Shown one piece after another: positions 26,731-36,900 of a DNA stretch of 64,000 bases. The translations under genes were made by a program, and so were the position numbers. Each line of letters starts with the position of its first letter. The stretch's first letter is position 1. The notes under the pieces were generated by a model. It saw only the letters and a program-made list of their open reading frames with translations, was not told the DNA's origin and made no database searches. The stretch comes from Branchiostoma belcheri (lineage: Eukaryota > Chordata > Leptocardii > Amphioxiformes > Branchiostomatidae), in assembly GCF_001625305.1 (NCBI RefSeq), contig NW_017803157.1:2239678-2303677 (forward strand). Reading direction: 5' to 3'.

Positions 26731-27690
26731 CTTCACCGACATGTTCTTAAAGTCATCCAGTGCAGTTTTTAGGGCTTGAGAACCTAATTTTTTCAAAGCA
26801 ATATTCTACTTATTTATCTACATACTGAGTTGAAACCACACTATCCCAATGTATATTGACCCTCATGAAGCAAAAATTCGAAAATTCTGAAGAAAAATGG
26901 TTACTGGAAGGACCCTGGGCTGATTTTCAGGGTACCACCCAGAAAATAAATGACTAATCTTGGAGCTTGTTTCTGTAGTTTTAAATGCCCAAAGTCATGA
27001 AATGCTGACTCAAATGTGATCATGTGAAGCAGTATGTGTAAATATGAGAAAGATTGCCTTATTCATGATATTTCCAGTTTTGCTGCCCTGAAATCGCATT
27101 GGATGCCTTTAAAGGATGCTTCTCGGTATTCTGGTTTTCACATGTACGGATCATATGTGTTCATGCTGCCGTAAAATTACCGGAGCACTCGCATCAAGGT
27201 GTGTGAACACAATCGATACGGCACAAGCAGTATTAGTGAAGTGAAGTGAAGTTAAGACGATACATTCTAGAATCACATGTTTAGACGAACACATTGGGTT
27301 TGTGGTTGTCGTGGTGTATATGTAGCCTTTGAATTGTATGGTGCGCAACGCATTTGAACTTGTTGCCTTCGGGTACGGAGTTATTGTTTTTGGCTAGAGT
27401 TGTTTGTCTGTGGGTTTGTGTATCCAAAGATGATTGCTGGGGTATTTGGCTACTTGATTGGCAGGGAAGTTGGCCTGAGTGTGTAATACTGAGTTAACTT
27501 ACCTCGTACGATGTCCCAATACATTAGCGATGACTCAAAACACTTCCGGTGAGTCTGAAGTCTCCAGATTTCCCTGTAAAATTGCGTGTATGCACCATAC
27601 TGTACTAGTCAAATATGGAACCTAACCGATGTTGACAGTTTTGATTGCTTCTATGCTGTTATTTATGATATTTACTTACTGATGAATGCA
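26731..27690. other. Gene-free stretch, nothing recognised
   Basis: No domain-bearing frame; text is AT-rich and without clear repeats. Confidence 0.45.
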
Positions 27691-27762
27691 ACGGAAATAC
27701 GACTTAGCACTACAAGAATTTGTGACGCTACAAATTCTCGTAGTACTAAGTTGTATTTCCGT
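27691..27762. repeat. 33-bp-arm hairpin with 6-nt loop
   Basis: Arms 27691-27723 and 27730-27762 are reverse complements with three differences. On the minus strand two of these become G-U pairs. The loop (GACGCT) is only six bases, shorter than in typical animal pre-miRNAs, so a tiny fold-back element or snap-back duplication is as likely as an RNA gene. Confidence 0.8.
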
Positions 27763-27840
27763 TCCTTGTAATCACAAATATTCCCTACCATTCAAAAACC
27801 CTACTCTTTGAGCAAAGTCTGGAAAATCGTGTTAAGTTCA

Positions 27841-28000
27841 TTTCTAAAGGTTCAAACCCAGAACTTCCTTAAAATTGTCCCTGGTCGAGCGCTTTAACCA
27901 ATATATCACAGTATATCACACCACACTTCTTTTCTAAAGGTTCAAACCCAGAACTTCCTTAAAATTGTCCCTGGTCGAGCGCTGTAACAAATATATCACA
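27841..28000. repeat. Tandem duplication, unit 90 bp
   Basis: TTTCTAAAGGTTCAAACCCA begins both copies (27841 and 27931). Each runs through AACTTCCTTAAAATTGTCCC and ends ATATATCACA. Only about three bases differ over 70, so the duplication is recent. Confidence 0.9.
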
Positions 28001-29430
28001 CGACACTACTGTGGTTTTTCAAGGTCCGAGAAAACATCCGACAGGTACATGATAACTTCACATGTGCAAATACAGATAGAGCCTGCATGTAAGACGACGG
28101 ATTCATCTTCCTGGCAAGGGTCTTGAAGGTATTTAGCCCAAAGGCGCCTCCATATTCCTTTATCCTTGAAAGCAATAAGTTTACGTCACATCAAGGCCCG
28201 TGAAATACAAGCTTAAGAAAATCTTAAGTTTGCTGTTCCAAAGCACATATTTCATTTACCTTTGACCGTACGACTGACTCTGTATTTCTAAACTAGTCAG
28301 TAAAATTTAGCTTTGGTGTAGATGTAGACTTGCAGTTAATATATTACAGAAAGTTTACCAAATTTTTACAGTAATCCTGTTTATTGGTGTAGCTGTGTAT
28401 AGTGACGATAATCAATTTTTTTTCAAAAAATGTCATAATCTATTTTCGTTGTACATGTAGATGATGGAACACACACGTACGTATACACTCTCCTAAGCTA
28501 TCCAAGGTGTTACTTTCCGAGTCTTAGTGAACGCATTACAGCCTTACTCACAAAGTACAGTATCAGTCACACTTCAAAGCAAGAAATAAATTGCCTTTGA
28601 AGCTAGAAGATGAACACCCCATCAAACGAAACGGAAGGAAAGTTGGTTCCCAAGACATCACACTTCCACCAATGATCATGTTTGCCTTCCTTAAATCTAC
28701 AAGCGTGATGCGTCTTGCACTTGCGGCAAAATCGTGTATCAAAGGAACCAATTTGCAGCTAGTGGGTTGTCAAAAAGACGGATTCCCAATCCCATTAATC
28801 ATAGCATGTGAGTCATGAGACCGGCAACATTCTAGGAATTGTGATCAACAAGGTAGTAAAATACCACATTAGTATGCCTTTTATGTGTTCCAATTGACCA
28901 CTGCGCGTCAGTTCTTTGATTGCAATGTTGATGAATGCAAAGGTAATAAATTCTGAAGATGAATTACTTTGTGAGGTTGTGTAGCTGACATCCCGGGAAC
29001 ACTCTTTGTCACAGCTTGTAATGTTTCTCCTTCACAACAAGAACATCGGCTCGAGATTTCAGACTTTGGGGAAGTTTGGGGTTGTCATTGGAACTTGGAA
29101 CCGTGGAGAGGGTTGTGTGACGTGATTTGATCGGTTATTACGCACAGTCACCCACCTCCTGATTTCCTCCACGTACCGCCCACTTACTCCCACGCGGATT
29201 AACAACCCTGTCAATCAAGTTACCAAATCTCCACCCACTCTTCCTGCAGCCGTCTATCCTGGACAAGCATACACAGAGACGAACCCGCCCTAAACAATAC
29301 CTCCGTACAGAGGTAACAAAGTCATAAATCCAACTGATTACTCTCTGTGGTGCAGCAACCACAGACATCGGCTGCCACTTGATATTGGCTTTTACATTGA
29401 GAAAAGAGGGGGAAGTGTTTGAACTACATT
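28001..29430. other. Gene-free stretch, nothing recognised
   Basis: Frames at 28591-28818 (+) and 29138-29368 (-) show no domain. A GAAGTGAAGTGAAG-like simple word lies just outside at 27236. Confidence 0.45.
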
Positions 29431-29439
29431 ATATTGATA

Positions 29440-29722
29440 TGAAACTTTATTCTGTAAAACACGGCTTCCTTTGAGATGGACATGGCGGCTATATCCCCTT
29501 TGCGTTTGCCCTATTATAGCTATTTTCAAGAAACTGTATAAATGTATTGTAACGATTTTGTCTTGCCAAATTTCCGCCTATTGGTATAAGTGAGTCCTGG
29601 TCCGCGGTTGGACATCTTAATTTGTGTTCATCTCGCGTATGAGTGAGAGATAAATCAACTTTATCTGCTCTGCGCAGCTGCGACTGCCTTCGCTGTTCGT
29701 CTGAGCAGAGTACGTCGATCAC
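29440..29722 (-). other. Unassigned open frame followed by a poly(A)-signal-like site
   Basis: A 77-codon frame (29489-29722 -) is charged and polar, with no domain I recognise. It is followed on the minus strand by GAATAAAGTTTCATAT (about 29440-29455), an AATAAA-type signal. It could be the last exon of an unrecognised gene or the 3' end of a retroposon. Confidence 0.25.
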
Positions 29723-30004
29723 GATTCGTAGAGCGCAGATCTTTATATCAGATTTATTAGATTTACAGCTAACTTAATTTTATCGGATCTATTCACTATT
29801 TGCGTGAAGACTAACCGTTGAACCAAAGCTACATAGCTAGTCGATGGCACAAAGCTTTACTCTCAAGCGTTGTCCAGAGTTTGTGCAGAGCTGTAAAGCA
29901 TGCTTTTGATCCTTTACAACAGTAACGATATCCAATTTGGGATGATGGTACGTTTGTGGGCTTAGCAACAGCTCAGGACACGTAAGTAGATCACAGAAAA
30001 AAAG

Positions 30005-30292
30005 AAGAAGAAGAAGGTCTCCCGTGCTCTTGCCCGAGAGTAGGGTGGTGCCCATCTCCATTTCGTAGCCCTTGGGCGACACACAATTGTGCACTGCACT
30101 ACAGCAGGGGGCTGGTCCGCTGGTAGTGATGTGTGTTTGACCTTCCCACACTCTTTCTCATATGTGCTGAGTGCTAAGCAGAGAAAAAAGTGTGTACCAT
30201 TTTTAAAGTCTTTGGTATGACCCGGCCGGGGTTTGAACTCACGACCTCCCGGTTACAAAGCGAGCACTCTACCAATTGAGCTATTGCACAGA
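30005..30292 (-). mobile_element. tRNA-Thr-headed SINE, full-length
   Basis: On the minus strand the head (30291-30222) reads AATAGCTCAATTGGTAGAGTG (A box), a CTTTGTAAC anticodon loop (TGT, Thr), and GAGTTCAAACC (B box). The acceptor strands do not pair, so it is a SINE head and not a tRNA gene. The body (TCATACCAAAGACTTTAAAAATGGTACACAC onward) matches 39791-40075 (+) and the truncated copy at 7266-7480 (-). Confidence 0.85.
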
Positions 30293-30339
30293 AAAAAAAG
30301 AATCGAATTTTTTTGCATGTATCATATAGCGCAGTGTAT

Positions 30340-31335
30340 TATTCTTTACATTTATAGGGCAGTCTATTATGGTCCTTTTCAAGGGTATCCCATCTGTGAT
30401 GATTGTACATAAGTGGCTTGAGCACAGCATGGAGGTTTTAAACCACCTTGAGCACAGGCGCTAGTTATATATTAAGTGGGTCCCTCGTCGTTCGGCGATG
30501 GACATCCAAGAAGATAAAAGGGTCTCAAAAGTGTGATGAGATTTTCCCTCGATCATAGAGCAGTCTATTACTTTTTACAATAATATCCCATCTGTACCTG
30601 ATGATTATACATCTGTGGGTTGAGCACCGCTGCTAGTTATATAACTAAGTGAGTCCCAAAAGAAAAGTGCCCATCGATCATAGCGTCTATTATTCTTTTC
30701 ATAGAGCAATCCCTTTACAATAATATCCCATCTGTACAGCAACATGTACCTGATTACTGTACATATGTGAGTTGAGCACCAGCGCTTGTTATTTGGGTGG
30801 GTCCCGAAATAAAAGTGTCGAAACTCCTCGATCATAGCACATACAGTCTATTATACATTACACAGAGCACTCTATTATCCTTTACAATAACATCCCATCT
30901 GTATCTGATTGTACCTTTTTGGGTTGAGCACTAGCGCTTGTAATTTGAGTGGGTCCCAAAATAAAAGTGTCGAAACTCTTAGTCGATCAGGGAACATACA
31001 CTCTATTATCCTTTACAATACTATCCCATCTGTACCTGATGATTGTACAATTTTGGGTTGAGCACCGGCGCTAGTTATTTGAGTGGTTCAAAAAAAAGTT
31101 CCGAAATTCTCCCTCGATCCTACCGCAGTCTATTATCCTTTACACAGAGCAGCCTATTACCCTTTACAATGACATCCCATCTGTACGCGTTGATTGTACA
31201 ATTGTGGGTTGAGCACAAAAGCTGGAAGTATGATTGGGGCCCAAAAGAAAAGTGCTGACATTTTCCGTCGATTATAGGAGATGGCGCAGTCCATTTTCCT
31301 TCACAATGACTATGATATCCTGTTTGAGACCGGCC
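30340..31335. repeat. Minisatellite, unit about 125-150 bp, about eight units
   Basis: Each unit contains GCAGTCTATTA(T/C)CCTTT(A)CA, CAATAATATCCCATCTGTACCTGATGATTGTACA, GGGTTGAGCACCGGCGCTAGTTAT and GTGGGTCCC(A)AAA(A)GAAAAGTG, then CCTCGATCATAG. Units vary by small deletions. The array ends just before the family D element at 31380. Confidence 0.85.
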
Positions 31336-31379
31336 ATTGGCCTGAGGAAAAGACTAAATAAAGCATGGAGCTTTACGTC

Positions 31380-31475
31380 GATGACGGTTAGACATCCAGG
31401 TAATAAGATACGCCAGAAACAGTTACTCAACTGGATATAGATGGATCATATCCAGTTGCTTGAGTAACTGTTTTG
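31380..31475. mobile_element. Fold-back element family D (copy 3, short)
   Basis: Left arm GACGGTTAGACATCCAGGTAATAAGATACGCC...CAGTTACTCAACTGGATAT and right arm ATATCCAGTTGCTTGAGTAACTGTTTTGGGCGC, with almost no central sequence. Confidence 0.75.
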
Positions 31476-31941
31476 GGCGCATTGAGCTTTAGTGCAGGTG
31501 GTTGTTCCATATGTCGATAATGTGTTTAGAAATCCATGGGTAGGCTGAAGTTTGGCTTCCTTAGAAGCCATTCCGTGAGCACGCCACAAACTTAAAGTAC
31601 CAACCCTGACTTTTGCCTTGACCTCATGATCAATGCATCGGTCTTCCGCTGGGCTACAGTGTAGCGGCACCACCAGCGAGGGGAGCACTTAAATGTTGCC
31701 TTTGAAGGTCAGACCGGTTCCCAAATGGCCCCATGTCTGTGTCGGCCATTTGGCGCCACCGGGTGAAGTGCCGGGAAGCTAACAGCGTTCCTTCACACAA
31801 ACGTTTCGATCTGGCATCAGGTGAGAAAAATGGTACATGTTTGTACCCTGGAGAGGTAAATAATGTCAGCATGTGTGACTTGAAACATGGACATTGCCCA
31901 GGAAAGTGATACGGAGCTGCACTTAAAGTTTCAGGTTGAAG

Positions 31942-32287
31942 CATGCCCGTAGCCAGGGGGGGTTCCGGGGGTTCGGAAGAACCCCCCCACAAGGCTCAAA
32001 GGTCCACTTTTTGGTCCACTTTTTATGTTAAGGTCCACTTTTTGGTCCACATTTTATGTAAAGGTCCACTTTTTGGTCCACATTTTATGTAGAAAAACTG
32101 CTCCCTTTGTCAATGAATAAAAATCTATCTCTGATTTTTTCTTGGAAATCCTCTTGAAAATGCACGAAATGCCATTTTAGAAGGTTCATTTTTCAAAATT
32201 TTCCGGGGGAGCATGCCCCGGACCCCCCTACGGAACCTCGCGCCTTCGGCGCTCGAGGTCCCCTCAAGCAGTGGGAAGAACCCCCCA
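31942..32287. mobile_element. Repeat with CATGCCCGTAGCCAGG end, truncated by gap
   Basis: It starts CATGCCCGTAGCCAGG and is over 95 percent alike to 32539-32887. It contains three direct copies of AAGGTCCACTTTTTGGTCCAC and a GAACCTCGCGCCTTCGGCGC hairpin. The right end is lost in the N run at 32288. Confidence 0.75.
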
Positions 32288-32307
32288 NNNNNNNNNNNNN
32301 NNNNNNN
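32288..32307. other. Assembly gap (20 N)
   Basis: Twenty undetermined bases inside the first copy of a near-identical repeat pair, so the local order may be an assembly compromise. Confidence 1.
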
Positions 32308-32538
32308 ACCCCCCTCCTGCACGAAATGGATTGTCCTAAATTACCCCTGTCTATACCCCATAGTGTAGTCTATACCCCATAGTGGTGAAGCCATAAAAAC
32401 AGTATGTCTTCACCACATAGTGGTGGAGCCATAATGATGGGAAAGAACAGGTGATGATAAAGGGTCAAAGGTCACTAACTGGCCTGCCACACCCGGAAGT
32501 GACAAGGCTGTGAGAAGAGACAAACGGATCAGCTGTTA

Positions 32539-32908
32539 CATGCCCGTAGCCAGGGGGGGTCGGGGGGTTCGGAAGAACCCCCCCACAAGGCTCAAAGGTC
32601 CACTTTTTGGTCCACTTTTTATGTAAAGGTCCACTTTTTGGTCCACATTTTATGTAAAGGTCCACTTTTTGGTCCACATTTTATGTAGAAAAACTGCTCC
32701 CTTTGTCATTGAATAAAAATCTATCTCTGATTTTTTCTTGGAAATCCTCTTGAAAATGCACGAAATGCCATTCTAGAAGGTTCATTTTTCAAAATTTTCC
32801 GGGGGAGCATGCCCCCGGACCCCCCTAGGAACCTCGCGCCTTCGGCGCTCGAGGTCCCCTCAAGCAGTGGGAAGAACCCCCCCATTCAAAATCCTGGCTA
32901 CGGGCATG
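32539..32908. mobile_element. Non-autonomous element with 16-bp inverted ends
   Basis: The ends are perfect inverted repeats (CATGCCCGTAGCCAGG and CCTGGCTACGGGCATG). The 370-bp copy contains the same triple GGTCCACTTTTT repeat and GCGCCTTCGGCGC hairpin as 31942-32287. No coding capacity. The superfamily is not assigned because the target duplication is unclear. Confidence 0.75.
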
Positions 32909-33356
32909 ACTTCATTTCAAAGAAACCGGTTAAGGTGATAAAGCAACAACTTTGCTGGGTTTCTGAGGAAGTTTTGATCGTTTATCATTCGTCTCAGGAT
33001 TTCATTCATCACTTTTAGAGCAAAAATCGATAAAGGCGACCCTTCAGATTACAGGTCAGTACGCCTGACAAAGATTCATGAGATCTTCCTCGGCAGGACT
33101 CATCTTTAAGTTGCTCTACCGTTTCTTACGTCACCACGCCTTTTTTCTGGTAAAAAGGAGAACAGCGCGATAGGAATTACTCTGTAGAGACTGCTATTGA
33201 AGTTTGATGTTGAATATGAAGGAATAAACTGTTGCGCTGTGACTGAAAGGTCAGCTTTGGAAAGCCTTCGATTTGATGGCATCTACCATCTCTCTTAAGC
33301 TCTGAAAGATCATCCCGTAGCATTGGCCTTGAAGGTCACACAAGGGACGTGACTAA
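32909..33356. other. Gene-free stretch upstream of the receptor gene
   Basis: No gene or bounded repeat recognised; it may hold distal promoter sequence of the receptor at 33927. Confidence 0.4.
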
Positions 33357-33357
33357 G

Positions 33358-33450
<93 letters not shown>

Positions 33451-33482
33451 CTGTGTGTGTGCGCGCGCGCGCGCGTGCGTTT
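33357..33482. repeat. (GT)n then (GC)n microsatellite
   Basis: About 100 bp of GT repeats and a short (GC)8 run, about 450 bp upstream of the receptor start codon. Alternating purine-pyrimidine tracts of this kind can adopt Z-DNA; a role here is not shown. Confidence 0.95.
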
Positions 33483-33926
33483 GTTCATGTGTTGAAATAA
33501 TATTGAATGCAATCTTTCTTTCCTTTCCATAGCTGATTCAGCAAGTAGTACAAAATGGCTGTGGGAACAGAGTGGAAGAGGAGAAACAACACAGGATGAA
33601 GCAAGGAAAAACATTTCAAACAAAACGTGCACCACTAGAGTCTATCTAATGATTGAAATGTATTCCTTGGCAACGCAGCACAGTCGCGTTTATGAACAAG
33701 TGTTTGGCAATAGCTGTCATATTTATCGAACGTACTGACTATATTTACTGTTTCTGTCACATATGAAGTGAGATAAAACTGTTTACTTTGAGCAAGGAGC
33801 TTCCATCACCTTGCTTTGAAGTCCTTTGCTTTTCGTTGACTATGTTTTTGTTACGGGTACTCAAAAGAGAGACAGGATCCTAAAAATCAACTTAAGCTCT
33901 ACAAATCGTAAATCAGAGCCTCCAAA

Positions 33927-36900
33927 ATGGACATGGACAATTTTACCAATGAGTCCACCTGTGCGTCGGAAAACGTTACCGTTGAACCGTATTCCGTCAC
34001 GAACCAGTTCAGACTGCCTGAATGGCAGGTAGCACTCTGGACTCTTCCTTACACAGCCATCGTGCTGGCGGCCATCGTGGGAAACAGCATCGTGATCTGG
34101 ATCGTGTTTGCCCACGCCAACATGCGGACCGTCACCAACTACTTCCTCGTCAACCTGGCCTTCGCCGACGTCAGCATCGCCAGTTTCAACACCATCTTCA
34201 CCTTCACTTTCTCCGTCACTGGGGACTGGTACTACGGTAAGTTCTACTGCTACTTCATGAACTTCGTTCCCACCACGGCAGTGTCGGCGAGTATCTACAC
34301 CCTCACGGCGATCTGCCTGGAGCGCTACATTGCCATCGTCCACCCGCTGAAGCCTCGGATGAGCAGAATGTGCGCCAAGTCCGTCATCGCTGCCATCTGG
34401 CTGTGCGCTGCCACCGTTAACGTCCCTCTGTGCGTGTATTCTCACTTCTACACGTTCACGTACGGAGAAGAGGAGTGGTCTGTCTGCCGATTCCAATGGC
34501 CGAATGACAACGTCCAGTTCTGGTAAGAGTCTCTTGTTTTCAGATCTCAGATCATGTCATCGTGAACCTTGCATATATCGAGCATGATGAAATTTTAAAA
34601 AAAGGACAATCTGACTTTTATGGACTAAAGCAAGTGATGAGTTAGAACACCATTGATGCAATTGTTTAATTTAAAACTCATGCGAGTAGACTAACTGCAT
34701 CAGAACACACAGATATCTGAAACGTAAAAAAATGTACAATATGTCTACCTAGTATATTGTAAAGAGTATGCGTCAATTAAACATTTGATGTCAAAAATAC
34801 CAGACCCGCCTTACTATATCTGCAGCTCTAAGTTAAGATAGTTGACATTAAAAAACTAAAGGAGCTTTCGCCCTCTAATTGCAGGTACGATGTTGGTCTG
34901 ATGATCGTGAACTACTTCATGCCGTTGTTGGTGATGGCGGTGGCCTACACCATCGTGGGCTTCACCCTGTGGGCCGGCAAGATCCCGGGAGAGGCCACCC
35001 AGCGCCACGTGGAGCAGATGAAGGCTAAGAGAAGGGTAAGGTTCACATACGTCGTGCGATCGTCTTTTCTCTTTTCCTTATTTCGATGCCATTTAGCCCA
35101 AACGACAAATCTTCAAGGGCTCATACAGAATTTAAAAAAAAAACAGATATACGGTACAACAGATAACATTAAAAAGCACACATCTAGAACAAAAGGAAAT
35201 TTACATTATTACCTTCGCCAAGAAGGTTATGTTTTCAGTAGCGTTTGTCCGTTTGTTGGTTTGTTGGTTTGTTTGTGAACAGCATAACTCAAGAAGCTTG
35301 ATATGGATTGTCATGAAACTTGGTATGTGGGTAGGACTTGATGAGACCTAGAAATGATTAGATTTTGGGCCCCCTGGCGGCTTTTCTAGGTACTGCAGCT
35401 GAACTTCCGGTTTTGATATCTCATGTTCTGGACATGCTAGGGTCACGAATTTTGGTTGGTAGATAGCTCTTGGGATAGGGAAGAAGTGACATGAGTTTGG
35501 GTCCCCTAGCGCCTTGTTCTGGAACTGCAGGAGCATTTGTTGAAAAAAATTTGAAGGACGATAACTCAAGAACCGGTTGACGTATTGTTGTGATTTTTGG
35601 TATGTAGGTAGTTGAAGTGATGCTTGACATAATCAGATGGCAATTATGCAAATCAGGAGCTAATTTGCATAATTAATGAGGAAATTCTATAAATCTGCTT
35701 TGTTCGATAATAGAACTATGAAACACTAGTGACATCTACTTGAGAACGAGAAAAACATCTGAGGATATAGATTATGTAAATGAGGACCTAATTTGCATAA
35801 TTAATGGAAAATTTTTATAATTCCATAGTTGTAACTGCTGCACCCCGAATTTCGTACTTGCCACATTTGGAAGTTAAGTGAAGGTGAACATCAATAAACA
35901 TAATTTATTCAAATCATGACCTAATTTGCATAAATTATGAGGAAGTGCTATAATAGCCTTTTTGTTATGATAAGGCTGTCATTGGATGGAGAATATGATC
36001 AACTGATATAATCCATGCAAATGAGGCTCTTATTTACAAAATCAATGATTAAAATTGTATAATTCGTCACCCGCAAGGGTTAACATCATTTGGCGAAGGT
36101 ATGAGGTCGTGGAACTCTTGTGTTCAAATGAAAGTACTAGTAAACTAATCTACATACTAGTCACAGAAGATTATATGACAGTCTTAAGCCTGTCACACAT
36201 TGCTGAATGAGGCCTGGATGAATTTCCTAAGGAGTCAGACGTTTCAAAACACCCGCTACATTTCATTAGTCCTCGGAGAATTTATCCAATTGCTTGATTT
36301 GTTTTGTACAAAAGGCATTACCTAATGTTCTAGCTTTCTTCAAGGAAACATTCAAAAGTTCTGGGAATTAAAGACTTTACATTCTCATATAGTAAGAATA
36401 GAAATGAAAACAAAATCCTTCATTCACACGTACATAAAAATAAATGGGACGTAGTTGTGAGTGTTTTCGTCTGGTCTCTGGTTGCTTTCATGTAATAGTG
36501 GAATCACTGACCCTTTTAAAGGATCAAACAAATGAGCCACTACGTGCCCATTGCTTACCCTGTGAGAACTGTTATGGATTCAAACATGTTTCACGGTAAG
36601 TGCACACATCATTTTAATAACCCATGGGAAGCTTTGGGCTTTAAACTAAGTACTAAATAAGTATTTCTTTTTCTGATGGGAAATAAATTGAAGTTTCGGC
36701 AACAGTTACATTCCTGAGTCGTCACAAAATTTATGGGTGTAATGTGTAATATCAAAATATACAAACCAGAAAATAATTTAGATGGCACTAGATATTGGCA
36801 TCTCAATGCCTTAATGAAAATAGAATTGTTCATTTGTCTCATATTTTCAACACACTGGATCTTAGTCATGAATACTGAAGGCACATCTGCTATATTGCTA

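Noticed and set aside
30222-30291. tRNA-Thr gene (anticodon TGT) on the minus strand
   Set aside because: A and B boxes and anticodon loop are present, but the acceptor strands do not pair and a SINE body follows that is shared with two other loci.
24290-31335. CRISPR-like array in the direct repeats
   Set aside because: Units are contiguous and degenerate without unique spacers, and the genome is eukaryotic; they are minisatellites.
32125-33018. Pro/Gly-rich frames around the CATGCCCGTAGCCAGG elements
   Set aside because: They lie in non-coding repeat sequence with poly-C/G runs and partly in N.
33861-34496. 211-codon minus-strand open frame
   Set aside because: It is the antisense shadow of receptor exon 1; codon bias towards G/C at third positions of the real frame keeps the opposite strand open. 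It has no domain.
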